A DNA stretch of 64,000 bases from Streptomyces albireticuli (GCF_021228125.1 NZ_JAJQQS010000004.1:310001-374000), one strand, 5' to 3'; counted from the first letter of the stretch, positions 35,553-45,159 are shown. The notes: generated by a model from the sequence alone, not told the origin. Translations and numbers: made by a program.

Positions 35553-37085
35553 TTACTCCTCGTCCTCGATCCAGCCCATGGTCCGCTCGACGGCCTTGAG
35601 CCAGCTCTTGTACTCGCGGTCACGCGTGTCCGCGTCCATGCGGGGGGTCCACTCGGCGGCCCGGCGCCAGTTGGCGCGCAGGGCGTCGGTGTCCGGCCAG
35701 AAGCCGACGGCAAGACCGGCGGCGTAGGCGGCGCCGAGGCAGGTCGTCTCGGCGACCATCGGGCGCACGACCGGTGCGTCCAGGAAGTCCGAGAGGGTCT
35801 GCATCAGCAAGTTGTTGGAGGTCATGCCGCCGTCGACCTTGAGCGCGGTCAGCTCGACGCCGGAGTCCTTCGTCATGGCGTCGGTGATCTCGCGGGTCTG
35901 CCAGGCGGTGGCCTCGAGCACGGCACGGGCGATGTGCGCCTTGGTGACGTAGCGGGTCAGGCCCGCGATCACACCGCGCGCGTCGGAGCGCCAGTAGGGG
36001 GCGAACAGGCCGGAGAAGGCCGGCACGAAGTACGCGCCGCCGTTGTCCTCGACGGAGCTGGCGAGCGTCTCGATCTCGGCCGCGCTCTTGATCAGGCCCA
36101 TCTGGTCGCGCATCCACTGCACGAGGGAGCCGGTGACGGCGATGGAGCCCTCGAGGGCGTAGACCGGGTCCTGGTCGCCGATGCGGTAGCCGACGGTGGT
36201 GAGCAGGCCGTTGTAGGAGTTGACGGGCTCGCTGCCGGTGTTCATCAGCATGAACGTGCCGGTGCCGTACGTCGACTTCGCCTCGCCCTCGGAGAAGCAG
36301 GTCTGGCCGAAGAGGGCCGCCTGCTGGTCACCGAGCGCGGAGGCGACGGGCACGCCAGCCAGGGCGCCGCCCTGGGCGGTGCCGTAGACCTCGGCGGAGG
36401 AGCGGATCGCCGGCAGGATCGCGGCCGGGATCTCCATCGACTCCAGGATGCGCTCGTCCCAGTCGAGGCTGCGCAGGTTCATCAGCATCGTGCGGGAGGC
36501 GTTGGTGACGTCGGTGACGTGCACGCCGCCGTTGACACCACCGGTGAGGTTCCAGATGACCCAGGAGTCCATGGTGCCGAAGAGGATGTCGCCGGCCTCG
36601 GCGCGCTCGCGCAGGCCCTCGACGTTGTCCAGCAGCCAGCGGACCTTCGGGCCGGAGAAGTAGGAGGCCAGCGGCAGGCCGGTCTCCCGGCGGAAGCGGT
36701 CCTGGCCGACGTTGCGGCCGAGCTCCTTGCAGAGCCCGTCGGTGCGGGTGTCCTGCCAGACGATGGCGTTGTGGACCGGCTCACCGGTGTTCTTGTCCCA
36801 CAGCAGCGTGGTCTCGCGCTGGTTGGTAATGCCGATCGCCTTGACGTCGGCGGCGGTGATGCCCGCCTTCTCGACCGCGCTGGCGACGACCTGCTGGACG
36901 TTCGCCCAGATCTCGGCGGCGTCGTGCTCGACCCAGCCCGGCTTCGGGAAGATCTGCTCGTGCTCCTTCTGGTCGACGGAGACGATGCGCCCGTCGCGGT
37001 CGAAGACGATGCAGCGGGAAGAGGTGGTGCCCTGGTCGATCGCCGCGATGAACGGGCCCTGGCCGTGGGTGCCGGTGGTGGTCAT
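35553..37085 (-). CDS. glpK: Glycerol kinase
   Basis: The 510-aa FGGY-family kinase phosphorylates glycerol at carbon 3 with ATP. Seen: the N-terminal phosphate-binding [28 protein letters not shown], the [11 protein letters not shown] loop and the C-terminal [18 protein letters not shown] motif. The start is ATG 37085. It lies 41 nt after glpF and 2 nt before glpD, so the three genes form one operon for glycerol uptake, trapping and oxidation. Length is normal for the family. Confidence 0.97.
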   Translation of the reverse strand: MTTTGTHGQGPFIAAIDQGTTSSRCIVFDRDGRIVSVDQKEHEQIFPKPGWVEHDAAEIWANVQQVVASAVEKAGITAADVKAIGITNQRETTLLWDKNTGEPVHNAIVWQDTRTDGLCKELGRNVGQDRFRRETGLPLASYFSGPKVRWLLDNVEGLRERAEAGDILFGTMDSWVIWNLTGGVNGGVHVTDVTNASRTMLMNLRSLDWDERILESMEIPAAILPAIRSSAEVYGTAQGGALAGVPVASALGDQQAALFGQTCFSEGEAKSTYGTGTFMLMNTGSEPVNSYNGLLTTVGYRIGDQDPVYALEGSIAVTGSLVQWMRDQMGLIKSAAEIETLASSVEDNGGAYFVPAFSGLFAPYWRSDARGVIAGLTRYVTKAHIARAVLEATAWQTREITDAMTKDSGVELTALKVDGGMTSNNLLMQTLSDFLDAPVVRPMVAETTCLGAAYAAGLAVGFWPDTDALRANWRRAAEWTPRMDADTRDREYKSWLKAVERTMGWIEDEE

Positions 37086-37126
37086 GTGTCGTGTGCTCCT
37101 GGGAATCTGAAGGTCTCGGCGGGGGA

Positions 37127-37909
37127 TCAGAACGCGATCTTGTGGATGCCTGCGGCCAGGGCGGCGCCGATGAGCGGGCCGACCACGGGGACCCAGGCGT
37201 AGCCCCAGTCCGAGCCGCCCTTGTTGGGCAGCGGCAGCAGCGCGTGCACGATACGCGGACCGAGGTCACGGGCGGGGTTGATGGCGTAACCGGTCGGGCC
37301 GCCGAGCGAGAGGCCGATGCCGACGACGACGAAGGCGACCATCAGGGTGCCCGTGCCGCTCGTGGCCAGGCCCTTGGTCAGACCCATGGTGAGGATGAAG
37401 AGCACCAGCGCCGCGGTCCCGATGATCTCGGTGGCGAGGTTCTGCACCGCGTTGCGGATCTCGGGGCCAGTGGAGAAGATGCCGAGCACCGGGCCGGCCT
37501 TGGGCGCCGAGGTCTGGTCGACCATGCCCTCGGCGGGGTTGAGGCTCGCCACGAGCTCCGGGTCCGTCAGGTGGGCCTTGAACTGGCCGTAGTAGGCGAA
37601 CCAGACCAGCGTCGCACCGATCATCGCGCCGAGCAGCTGCGAGCCGATGTAGAGCGGAACGTCCTTCCACTCGGTCGCGCCGTCGATGGCGAGGCCGAGC
37701 GTGACGGCCGGGTTGAGGTGCGCGCCGGACTTGGCGCCGATGTACGCACCGGTCAGCACGGCGAAGCCCCAGCCGAACGTGATGGCGAGCCAACCCGCGT
37801 TCTGTGCCTTCGAACGCTTCAGGGTGACGGCGGCGCACACGCCACCGCCGAGCAGGATCAACACTGCGGTACCGATGAGCTCACCGGTGAAGATGTCGGA
37901 GCTGGACAC
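37127..37909 (-). CDS. glpF: Glycerol facilitator (MIP/aquaporin family)
   Basis: The 260-aa membrane channel has six transmembrane helices and the two half-helix NPA motifs, HLNPAVT and INPARDLG. The second is followed by Arg, part of the selectivity filter, and Asp after NPAR, a mark of glycerol-transporting aquaglyceroporins. It lets glycerol diffuse in before GlpK traps it. The start is GTG 37909 with AAAGGAG upstream; the longer frame upstream is Arg/Ser-rich and lacks a ribosome site. It is the first gene of glpFKD, and an IclR-type operator candidate lies 126-142 nt upstream of the start. Confidence 0.95.
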   Translation of the reverse strand: MSSSDIFTGELIGTAVLILLGGGVCAAVTLKRSKAQNAGWLAITFGWGFAVLTGAYIGAKSGAHLNPAVTLGLAIDGATEWKDVPLYIGSQLLGAMIGATLVWFAYYGQFKAHLTDPELVASLNPAEGMVDQTSAPKAGPVLGIFSTGPEIRNAVQNLATEIIGTAALVLFILTMGLTKGLATSGTGTLMVAFVVVGIGLSLGGPTGYAINPARDLGPRIVHALLPLPNKGGSDWGYAWVPVVGPLIGAALAAGIHKIAF

Positions 37910-38034
37910 CCGCGACTCCTTTGTCCTTCGTCCAGGGGAAGGCGAACCCCGGGTCCCTCCGGTGGTCCGCGCCCTCCGAGAGGGCTTTGATCGGCCCGCG
38001 GCAGAGTCCACCATAGCGAATATTGTCGTTAGGT

Positions 38035-38051
38035 GTTCGACAATGCCGACC
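38035..38051 (-). promoter_or_regulatory. Candidate GylR operator upstream of glpF
   Basis: Read on the minus strand the sequence is GGTCGGCATTGTCGAAC, an imperfect dyad around ATT. It matches the gylR-upstream copy at 39021-39037 (GTTCAGCATTGCCGAAC) at 14 of 17 positions. The shared pattern suggests the binding site of the IclR-type regulator encoded nearby. Confidence 0.65.
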
Positions 38052-38209
38052 GATGAACGGCAGTTTTCTGCAACGTCAAGAGCTCGTCAAGGGTTCCGAG
38101 ACCGAAAAGTCCCGGCCAGAAGGCCGAAAGTAGACGATCGATACCCGGCAGTAACCGAACCGCGACCTGGGATCTTGTCCAGAGGTGTGACGGACGGGAC
38201 AGAGCGGCG

Positions 38210-38228
38210 GCCGGCACCATGTGCCGGC
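38210..38228. terminator. Hairpin after gylR
   Basis: GCCGGCAC (38210-38217) and GTGCCGGC (38221-38228) form an 8-bp perfect stem over a CAT loop, 7 nt beyond the gylR stop. It should reduce read-through from gylR into glpFKD. Confidence 0.6.
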
Positions 38229-38234
38229 TCGCGC

Positions 38235-38999
38235 TCAGAAGCGACCGGCGCCGAGGTCCCGGGAGACGGCGCGCGCGCAGTCCCGTACGGCCGCGACCAG
38301 CTGCGCCCGCAGCTCGCCGGCCTCGCAGACGCGCTCCACGGCGCCGGTGACGCCCACCGCGCCGACCGGCATCCGCCGCCGGTCGTAGATGGGGGAGGCG
38401 ACGGAGGCGACGCCCTCCCAGGTCTCCTCGACGTCGGACGCCCAGCCGCGGGCCCGGGTCAGGTCCAGGATCCCCTCGAAGTCGGCCAGGCCGGTGACGG
38501 TGCGGGGCGTGAACGCCTCGCGCTCGGCCTCGGCGGCCTCGCTGTGCGCCACGGGGTCGTAGGCGGAGAGGACCTTGCCGAGCGCGGTGCTGTGCAGCGG
38601 CTGCATCGCGCCGACCTCCAGCACCTGCCGGCTGTCGTCCGGCCGGAAGACGTGGTGGATGATCAGCACGCCCTGCTGGTGGAGCACGCCCAGATAGACG
38701 CTCTCGCCGCTCGACCGGGCGAGGTCGTCCGCCCAGACCAGGGCGCGGGCGCGGAGCTCGTGCACGTCCAGGTAGCTGTTGCCCAGGCGCAGCAGCTCGG
38801 CGCCGAGCTGGTAGCGCCCGGACGCGGGGTCCTGCTCGACGAAGCCCTCCTGCTGGAGTGTCCGCAGGATGCCGTGTGCGGTGCCCTTCGCCAGCCCCAG
38901 CGCGGAGGCCACGTCGGACAGACCCAGCCGTCGCTCTCCCCCTGCGAGCAGCCGCAGCATCGCCGCCGCTCGTTCGAGCGACTGGATGGTCCGTGCCAT
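38235..38999 (-). CDS. gylR: IclR-family regulator of the glycerol operon (GylR-like)
   Basis: The 254-aa protein starts at ATG 38999 (MARTIQSLERAAAML, the GylR-type N terminus; AGGAGG lies nearby in CCTCC on the plus strand). Its N-terminal winged helix (LSDVASALGLAKGTAHGILRTLQQEG) binds DNA; the C-terminal IclR effector domain (YQLGAELLRLG...VYLGVLHQQG ... LHSTALGKVLSA) binds the inducer, expected to be glycerol 3-phosphate or glycerol. It precedes glpFKD on the same strand and both upstream regions share an operator-like dyad, so autoregulation and repression of the operon are inferred. Confidence 0.92.
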   Translation of the reverse strand: MARTIQSLERAAAMLRLLAGGERRLGLSDVASALGLAKGTAHGILRTLQQEGFVEQDPASGRYQLGAELLRLGNSYLDVHELRARALVWADDLARSSGESVYLGVLHQQGVLIIHHVFRPDDSRQVLEVGAMQPLHSTALGKVLSAYDPVAHSEAAEAEREAFTPRTVTGLADFEGILDLTRARGWASDVEETWEGVASVASPIYDRRRMPVGAVGVTGAVERVCEAGELRAQLVAAVRDCARAVSRDLGAGRF

Positions 39000-39394
39000 C
39001 GTGCAACCTCCTCCAATGCCGTTCGGCAATGCTGAACACTATCGGCCGATGCCGACCGAGAGATAGCTGAGCGCGGGCCTTTTCATGATCGCCGAGTGAT
39101 CGCCGGGGCGGGCACTTGCCCTGGTCACACCCCTGACGGAGGCCCCACGGGCCCCGCGCGGAGGCCGCCCGGCCCCCTCGCGAGCCCCGAACGGGCCCTG
39201 GGCCGAAGGGAGGTGGACCCTCCACCCGACGGAGTAACGGCCGACCTGACCAAGTGCGTGATCAAGTCCTGGGCGGGCCGTATCAAGCGGTGGGACACCC
39301 GTCCATTTCCCTGACCCGGGGGCTAGGCTTGCGGCGTGCGTCCTCCACCGGAGGGCGCAAAGCCGACAGCCGTCGCAACCCCGGGAGCACTTCC
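39000..39394. other. Divergent region between gylR and metH, with metH leader
   Basis: No gene is supported in these 395 nt. Near metH a TAGGCT hexamer (39324-39329) could be a -10 box, and a 9-bp hairpin (39338-39346 with 39350-39358, one G-T pair) would lie in the leader. A second small hairpin is at 39212-39226. The B12-box (GCCACTG) and the core of the S-adenosylhomocysteine riboswitch were looked for and not seen. Confidence 0.45.
39021..39037 (-). promoter_or_regulatory. Candidate GylR operator upstream of gylR
   Basis: On the minus strand GTTCAGCATTGCCGAAC forms a near-perfect dyad, arms GTTCAGC and GCCGAAC around ATT. It lies 22 nt upstream of the gylR start and is related to the site upstream of glpF; an ATGCCGACCGA undecamer is also shared (38043-38053 and 39049-39059). 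Confidence 0.65.
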
Positions 39395-42300
39395 ATGGCC
39401 TCGTTCACGCCATCGACCGCCAGCACCGCCCGAGCCTCCGAACTGCGGGAGGCGCTCGCCTCCCGGGTCGTCGTGGCCGACGGGGCCATGGGCACGATGC
39501 TCCAGGCGCAGGACCCCAGCATGGAGGACTTCCAGCAGCTGGAGGGCTGCAACGAGATCCTCAACGCCACCCGCCCCGACATCGTGCGCTCGGTCCACGA
39601 GGAGTACTTCGCGGTCGGTGTGGACTGTGTGGAGACCAACACCTTCGGCGCGAACCTCGCCGCGCTGGGCGAGTACGAGGTGGCCGACCGGATCTTCGAG
39701 CTGTCCGAGGCGGGCGCGCGGATCGCCCGCGAGGTGGCGGACGAGTTCGCCGCCGGCGACGGCCGGACGCGCTGGGTCCTCGGCTCGGTCGGCCCGGGCA
39801 CCAAGCTGCCCACGCTGGGGCACACCTCGTACGACCTGCTGCGCGACGCCTACCAGCAGAACGTCGAGGGCCTGGTCGCGGGCGGCGCGGACGCGATCCT
39901 GGTGGAGACCACCCAGGACCTGCTCCAGACCAAGGCCTCCGTGATCGGCGCCCGGCGGGCGCTCCGGGCGGCCGGCGCCGACCTGCCGCTGCTGGTGCAG
40001 GTCACCGTCGAGACCACCGGCACCATGCTCCTCGGCTCGGAGATCGGCGCCGCGCTCACCGCGCTGGAGCCGCTGGGCATCGACATGATCGGCCTCAACT
40101 GCGCCACCGGCCCGGCCGAGATGAGCGAGCACCTGCGCTACCTCTCCCGGCACGCCCGTACGCGCGTCTCCGCGATGCCCAACGCGGGCCTGCCGGTGCT
40201 CGGCAAGAACGGCGCCCACTACCCGCTCACCCCGGGTGAACTGGCGGACGCCCATGAGACGTTCGTCCGGGAGTACGGGCTGTCGCTGGTCGGCGGCTGC
40301 TGCGGCACGACCCCGGAGCACCTGCGGCAGGTCGTCGAGCGGGTCCGCGGGATGAGCCCGACGGAGCGCAGCCCGCGCCCCGAGCCCGGCGCCGCCTCGC
40401 TCTACCAGACCGTGCCGTTCCGGCAGGACACCTCCTACCTGGCGATCGGTGAGCGCACCAACGCCAACGGCTCGAAGAAGTTCCGCGAGGCCATGCTGGA
40501 GGCCCGCTGGGACGACTGCGTGGAGATGGCCCGCGACCAGATCCGCGAGGGCGCGCACATGCTGGACCTGTGCGTGGACTACGTCGGCCGGGACGGCGTC
40601 GCGGACATGAAGGAGCTGGCCGGCCGGTTCGCCACCGCCTCGACGCTGCCCATCGTGCTGGACTCCACCGAGCTGGAGGTGATCCGGGCCGGGCTGGAGA
40701 AGCTGGGCGGCCGGGCCGTGATCAACTCCGTGAACTACGAGGACGGGGACGGCCCCGAGTCGCGGTTCGCGAAGGTGACGGCGCTGGCGGCCGAGCACGG
40801 CGCGGCGCTGATCGCGCTGACCATCGACGAGGAGGGGCAGGCCCGTACCCCCGAGCACAAGGTGGCCATCGCCGAGCGGCTCATCGCCGATCTGACGGGA
40901 AACTGGGGCATCCGTGAGTGCGACATCCTCATCGACGCCCTGACCTTCACGATCTGCACCGGCCAGGAGGAGTCCCGCAAGGACGGCATCGCCACCATCG
41001 AGGCGATCCGCGAGCTCAAGCGCCGCCACCCGGACGTGCAGACCACGCTGGGTCTGTCCAACATCTCCTTCGGCCTCAACCCGGCCGCGCGCGTGGTGCT
41101 CAACTCCGTCTTCCTGGACGAGTGCGTCAAGGCGGGCCTGGACTCGGCGATCGTGCACGCCAGCAAGATCCTGCCGATCGCCCGTCTGGAGGAGGAGCAG
41201 GTAAAGGTCGCCCTCGACCTGATCTACGACCGGCGCGCCGAGGGCTACGACCCCCTCCAGCGGCTCATGGAGCTCTTCGAGGGCGTCAACATGAAGTCGA
41301 TGAAGGCGGGGAAGGCCGAGGAGCTCCTGGCCCTGCCGCTGGACGAGCGGCTCCAGCGCCGCATCATCGACGGCGAGAAGAACGGCCTGGAGGCCGATCT
41401 CGACGAGGCGCTCCGGGAGCGTCCCGCGCTGGACATCGTCAACGACACCCTGCTGGAGGGCATGAAGGTCGTCGGCGAGCTGTTCGGCTCGGGCCAGATG
41501 CAGCTGCCGTTCGTGCTCCAGTCGGCCGAGGTGATGAAGTCGGCGGTGGCCCATCTGGAGCCGCACATGGAGAAGAGCGACGCGGAGGGCAAGGGCACGA
41601 TCGTGCTCGCGACCGTCCGGGGCGACGTCCACGACATCGGCAAGAACCTCGTCGACATCATCCTCTCCAACAACGGCTACAACGTCGTCAACCTCGGCAT
41701 CAAGCAGCCGGTCTCGGCGATCGTGGAGGCCGCGGAGGAGCACCGCGCCGATGTGATCGGCATGTCCGGGCTCCTGGTGAAGTCCACCGTGATCATGAAG
41801 GAGAACCTGGAGGAGCTCAACCAGCGCAAGCTGGCGGCCGACTACCCGGTGATCCTCGGCGGTGCCGCGCTGACGAGGGCGTACGTCGAGCAGGACCTGC
41901 ACGAGATCTACGAGGGCGAGGTCCGCTACGCCCGGGACGCGTTCGAGGGCCTGCGCCTGATGGACGCGCTGATCGCCGTCAAGCGCGGGGTGCCCGGCGC
42001 GGCCCTGCCGGAGCTCAAGCAGCGGCGGGTCCCCAAGCGGGCGGTGGCCGCGGTGGTGGAGGAGGAAGAGCCGAAGGGCTCGGTCCGCTCGGACGTCTCG
42101 GTCGACAACCCGGTGCCGGCCCCGCCGTTCTGGGGCACCCGGGTGGTCAAGGGCATCCAGCTCAAGGAGTACGCCTCCTGGCTGGACGAGGGCGCGCTCT
42201 TCAAGGGCCAGTGGGGGCTGAAGCAGGCCCGCGCGGGCGGCCCGACGTACGAGGAGCTGGTGGAGACCGAGGGCCGTCCCCACCTGCGCGGCTGGCTGGA

Positions 42301-42904
42301 GAAGCTGCACACGGGGAACCTCCTGGAGGCCGCCGTCGTCTACGGCTACTTCCCGTGCGTCTCCAAGGGCGACGACCTGATCCTGCTCCACGAGGACGGC
42401 ACCGAGCGCACCCGCTTCACCTTCCCCCGCCAGCGGCGCGGCCGCCGGCTGTGCCTCGCGGACTTCTTCCGCCCGGAGGAGTCCGGCGAGACGGACGTCG
42501 TCGGCCTCCAGGTCGTCACGGTCGGCTCCCGCATCGGCGAGGCCACGGCCGAGCTCTTCGCGGCCGACGCCTACCGCGACTACCTGGAGCTGCACGGGCT
42601 CTCGGTCCAGCTGGCCGAGGCCCTCGCCGAGTACTGGCACGCCCGGGTCCGCGCCGAGCTCGGCTTCGGCGGCGAGGACCCGTCGGACGTCGAGGACATG
42701 TTCGCCCTCAAGTACCGCGGCGCCCGCTTCTCACTCGGCTACGGCGCCTGCCCCGATCTGGAGGACCGCGCGAAGATCGCGGCCCTGCTGGAGCCGGAGC
42801 GGATCGGCGTCCACCTGTCGGAGGAGTTCCAGCTGCACCCGGAGCAGTCGACGGACGCGATCGTCATCCACCACCCGGAGGCGAAGTACTTCAACGCGCG
42901 GTGA
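39395..42904 (+). CDS. metH: Cobalamin-dependent methionine synthase
   Basis: The 1169-aa enzyme transfers a methyl group from methyltetrahydrofolate via cobalamin to homocysteine. Domains in order: homocysteine-binding (about 15-330; zinc ligands in the Cys of LNCATG and the GGCCGTTPEH pair), pterin-binding (about 345-620; GERTNANGSKKFREAM), cobalamin cap and Rossmann domains (about 650-880; DVHDIGKNLVDIIL with the cobalt-ligating His), and reactivation domain (about 900-1165; SAM-binding RFSLGYGACPDL). The start ATG 39395 has GGGAGC upstream. The 3' end overlaps the convergent TetR gene by 14 bp. Length is normal. Confidence 0.97.
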   Translation: MASFTPSTASTARASELREALASRVVVADGAMGTMLQAQDPSMEDFQQLEGCNEILNATRPDIVRSVHEEYFAVGVDCVETNTFGANLAALGEYEVADRIFELSEAGARIAREVADEFAAGDGRTRWVLGSVGPGTKLPTLGHTSYDLLRDAYQQNVEGLVAGGADAILVETTQDLLQTKASVIGARRALRAAGADLPLLVQVTVETTGTMLLGSEIGAALTALEPLGIDMIGLNCATGPAEMSEHLRYLSRHARTRVSAMPNAGLPVLGKNGAHYPLTPGELADAHETFVREYGLSLVGGCCGTTPEHLRQVVERVRGMSPTERSPRPEPGAASLYQTVPFRQDTSYLAIGERTNANGSKKFREAMLEARWDDCVEMARDQIREGAHMLDLCVDYVGRDGVADMKELAGRFATASTLPIVLDSTELEVIRAGLEKLGGRAVINSVNYEDGDGPESRFAKVTALAAEHGAALIALTIDEEGQARTPEHKVAIAERLIADLTGNWGIRECDILIDALTFTICTGQEESRKDGIATIEAIRELKRRHPDVQTTLGLSNISFGLNPAARVVLNSVFLDECVKAGLDSAIVHASKILPIARLEEEQVKVALDLIYDRRAEGYDPLQRLMELFEGVNMKSMKAGKAEELLALPLDERLQRRIIDGEKNGLEADLDEALRERPALDIVNDTLLEGMKVVGELFGSGQMQLPFVLQSAEVMKSAVAHLEPHMEKSDAEGKGTIVLATVRGDVHDIGKNLVDIILSNNGYNVVNLGIKQPVSAIVEAAEEHRADVIGMSGLLVKSTVIMKENLEELNQRKLAADYPVILGGAALTRAYVEQDLHEIYEGEVRYARDAFEGLRLMDALIAVKRGVPGAALPELKQRRVPKRAVAAVVEEEEPKGSVRSDVSVDNPVPAPPFWGTRVVKGIQLKEYASWLDEGALFKGQWGLKQARAGGPTYEELVETEGRPHLRGWLEKLHTGNLLEAAVVYGYFPCVSKGDDLILLHEDGTERTRFTFPRQRRGRRLCLADFFRPEESGETDVVGLQVVTVGSRIGEATAELFAADAYRDYLELHGLSVQLAEALAEYWHARVRAELGFGGEDPSDVEDMFALKYRGARFSLGYGACPDLEDRAKIAALLEPERIGVHLSEEFQLHPEQSTDAIVIHHPEAKYFNAR

Positions 42905-43550
42905 CGTCGCCCGCCCGGCCGCCCGGGGGGTGGCCGGGCCGGTCGTAGCCGACGCCGACGAAGAGCCGGTTCAGCTGGTGGTCGACCAGGGCGACCGCCT
43001 CCTCCGGTGTGCGCTGCCCCAGAAGGACGCTGGTCTGCAGGCCGTCCGTCGCCGCCAGCAGGAGCTCCGCCTCCGGGCGCGGGTCGAGGTCGGCGGGGAC
43101 CTCGCCGCGCTCCTGGCCCCAGGCGATCAGGCCCGCGACCAGTCGCTCCAGCTCGGGCGGTGCGTCGCGGGCGACCGCGCCCAGCTTCTCGTCGTTCAGG
43201 AAGCGGACGAAGTAGGCCACGTACACCAGCTGGCGGGTGCGCCGCTCCTCGTCCAGGGGGAGCAGTTCCAGCAGGACGCCGCGCACGGTGCCGCGTGAGG
43301 TGGGCGCCTCCTCCGCGGCCTCCACGCGCTCCTTGGCGCGCCGTTCGGCGTCGGCGTTGAGGATCTCCAGCGAGGTGAGCAGCAGGCCGTCGCGGTTGCC
43401 GAAGTAGTACTGGACCAGCCGTACGGAGACGCCGGCCTCGGCGGCGACCTGGCGCAGGGTCACGTCCTCCAGGCCGCTCCGGGAGGCCAGCCGCCAGACG
43501 GCTTCGGCGATCTGGCGGCGCCGCTGGTCGTGATCGGCCTGTCGGGGCAT
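42891..43550 (-). CDS. TetR-family transcriptional regulator
   Basis: The 219-aa protein starts at ATG 43550 (GAGGA upstream), MPRQADHDQRRRQIAEAVWRLA. The N-terminal HTH (LEDVTLRQVAAEAGVSVRLVQYYFGNRDGLL) is typical TetR/AcrR; the C-terminal domain is a helical ligand pocket. Its stop lies inside the end of metH (14-bp convergent overlap). It is divergent from the small membrane protein gene 129 nt away, which may be its target. Ligand unknown. Confidence 0.9.
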   Translation of the reverse strand: MPRQADHDQRRRQIAEAVWRLASRSGLEDVTLRQVAAEAGVSVRLVQYYFGNRDGLLLTSLEILNADAERRAKERVEAAEEAPTSRGTVRGVLLELLPLDEERRTRQLVYVAYFVRFLNDEKLGAVARDAPPELERLVAGLIAWGQERGEVPADLDPRPEAELLLAATDGLQTSVLLGQRTPEEAVALVDHQLNRLFVGVGYDRPGHPPGGRAGDVTAR

Positions 43551-43679
43551 GCATTCCTCACTCACCGCGCCGCCGCTCCCCCGTGCAGCGCGGCGACGAA
43601 TATCGCTCAGTGTTATGGTTCGATCGTATCAACGGGCTCGGGGGCGGGCGGCCCCCGCAACACGAACGGGGTGTGTGTC

Positions 43680-43904
43680 ATGAAGTACACCATCGTGCAG
43701 ATCGCCGGCGCGGTCCTGCTGGTACTGGGCGCCCAGGGCGTCATCCGGCTGCTGATCGACCACGACAACGGCGGGCTGCTCGGCTGGGTCCCGGGCGGCT
43801 TCGCGGTCCGGCTCGCCTGTTACGTGGTGGCCGGCGCGGCGGGCGCGCTGCTCGCCGGATGGGCGGAGGGCCGCGCGAAGAAGGAGCGCGGCGAGCGCGC
43901 GTGA
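43680..43904 (+). CDS. Small two-helix membrane protein
   Basis: The 74-aa product starts at ATG 43680 and has two hydrophobic helices (IVQIAGAVLLVLGAQGVIRLL and FAVRLACYVVAGAAGALLAGWA) with an Asp/Gly loop between them and a basic Lys/Arg/Glu tail. No domain is recognised. It is divergent from the TetR gene and followed by a run of 23-bp tandem repeats. Confidence 0.75.
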   Translation: MKYTIVQIAGAVLLVLGAQGVIRLLIDHDNGGLLGWVPGGFAVRLACYVVAGAAGALLAGWAEGRAKKERGERA

Positions 43905-43960
43905 CCCGGCGCCGCGGCCGGCCCGGCGGCCGGTGACGGTTTCCCCGGCCCCGCCCGTTC

Positions 43961-44052
43961 CGCCCCGGCCGGGGGCCCGGACCCGCCCCGGCCGGGGGCC
44001 CGGACCCGCCCCGGCCGGGGGCCCGGACCCGCCCCGGCCGGGGGCCCGGACC
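43961..44052. repeat. Four tandem copies of a 23-bp GC repeat
   Basis: Four identical 23-bp units (43961-43983, 43984-44006, 44007-44029, 44030-44052) begin CGCCCCGGCCGGGG and end CCCGGACC. The array lies between the convergent small membrane protein gene and the Tat-exported protein gene. Each unit contains CCCCGGCCGGGG, a perfect 12-nt palindrome, so the array can form multiple hairpins and may act as a terminator. Confidence 0.9.
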
Positions 44053-44073
44053 GGCACCGGCCGGCGACGGCGG

Positions 44074-45033
44074 CTACTTCACCCGCGGCACCGCCACGGC
44101 GTCGTACTCCGTGTCCGGCTTCGGCTCCTCGGTGAAGCGGGAGTTGGGGAGGTAGAGCCGGTCGCGGAAGGCGGCCACGGTGGTCGGGATCCGGAAGCGC
44201 GGGTCGGTGATCCTGGCCACGGCGCGGCCGCGCAGGCCGGTGGAGTCCAGGTGGAAGACGTCGACGGCGTTCTGGATCTGCTGGACGACGTAGAGCGTGC
44301 GCCCGATGAGCAGGGCGCCGTCCCCGTCGGGGAGCTTCTTGCCGCCGAGGTCGACACGGCGGGCGTCCCCGGTGCGCGGGTCCACGCGGAAGAGCGTGCC
44401 GCCGTCCGCGAAGACGTTGATGACGAGCAGCGCGGAGCCGTCCGGGGTGCGCTCGATGCCGTTGGTGGTGAAGCCGTTGTCCGGGGCTTCCTTCCACTCG
44501 CCCTTCAGCGGCAGGGTGACGATGTCGCGGGCGTGCGGCAGCTCGCCGCGCGGGCCGAACGGCAGCCCGTAGAGCTGGGACCGGGTGGAGTCGCTGAACC
44601 AGGCGGCGCCGGGGGTGAGCACCACGTCGTTGATAACCGTGGGCGCCGCGCCCACCTCGTACGTGGCGAGGGTGCGGCCGGCGCGGCCGTCGACCACGCG
44701 CAGCCGCCGGGTGGGGCCGCCGGCCAGGAAGAGCCGGCCGCGCCGGTCCGACTTGAGGCCGATGGTGGGGGTGTCACCGCCTGTGGTGACGACCCTGCCG
44801 CGCCCCGTGGCCAGGCTCGCGCGGTAGAGCGAGCCACCGCCGAGCGAGCCGAACCAGGCGTACGGCCCGGGGCCGATCGTGATTCCCTCGGGCCGGAAGC
44901 CGTCGGGCAGCGGGAAGCGGGTGGGCCAGGGGGCCTGGGCGCGGGCCGGCGACGCCAGAGGTCCTGCGACTGCCGTCGCGCCGAGCGCCGCGCCGGCCCC
45001 GAGCAGTCTTCGGCGTGCGAGGGAACCTGCCAT
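44074..45033 (-). CDS. Tat-exported SMP-30-like beta-propeller protein
   Basis: The 319-aa protein has a twin-arginine signal (SLARRRLLGAGAALGATAVAGP) ending near ASPARA. The mature part repeats strand-rich segments such as GFRPEGITIGPGPYAWFGSLGGGSLYRASL, FTTNGIERTPDGSALLVIN and GDGALLIGRTLYVVQ, typical of six-bladed SMP-30/gluconolactonase-like propellers. It is probably a secreted lactonase-like enzyme or a sugar-binding protein; metal ligands cannot be assigned with certainty. The TatA/TatC genes at the start of the window would export it. Confidence 0.85.
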   Translation of the reverse strand: MAGSLARRRLLGAGAALGATAVAGPLASPARAQAPWPTRFPLPDGFRPEGITIGPGPYAWFGSLGGGSLYRASLATGRGRVVTTGGDTPTIGLKSDRRGRLFLAGGPTRRLRVVDGRAGRTLATYEVGAAPTVINDVVLTPGAAWFSDSTRSQLYGLPFGPRGELPHARDIVTLPLKGEWKEAPDNGFTTNGIERTPDGSALLVINVFADGGTLFRVDPRTGDARRVDLGGKKLPDGDGALLIGRTLYVVQQIQNAVDVFHLDSTGLRGRAVARITDPRFRIPTTVAAFRDRLYLPNSRFTEEPKPDTEYDAVAVPRVK

Positions 45034-45128
45034 GGTGTGCGTCCTTCCGAGGCGTGGAGGTGACCGGGATCACGGAAGCACAGCCCTACCCGCCGAGCCC
45101 GCCCCACACGCGGATCCGGACGGACGAA

Positions 45129-45159
45129 AGGGGGCGCTCCCCGGTGGAGAGCGCCCCCT
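45129..45159. terminator. 11-bp hairpin downstream of mshC
   Basis: Bases 45129-45139 pair with 45149-45159 over a 9-nt loop, in the gap between mshC (ends 45245) and the SMP-30-like gene; it likely ends the mshC operon transcript. Confidence 0.7.

Larger units (their letters stand above)
37910..38234. other. glpF upstream regulatory region
   Basis: These 325 nt between glpF and gylR hold no gene. They contain the gylR terminator hairpin (38210-38228), a likely operator (38035-38051), a TTGTCG/CGACAAT pair (38023-38042) and AT-rich stretches around TATTGTCG. The operon promoter should be here, but no confident -10/-35 assignment was made. Confidence 0.6.

Noticed and set aside
39000..39394. 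Cobalamin or SAH riboswitch upstream of metH
   Set aside because: Neither the B12 box nor the SAH core sequence could be found; only simple hairpins are visible.
39323..42640. Minus-strand open frame of 1105 codons opposite metH
   Set aside because: Antisense shadow; the plus strand has every MetH domain in order.
43961..44052. Possible CRISPR array
   Set aside because: Units are contiguous with no spacers and there are no cas genes.
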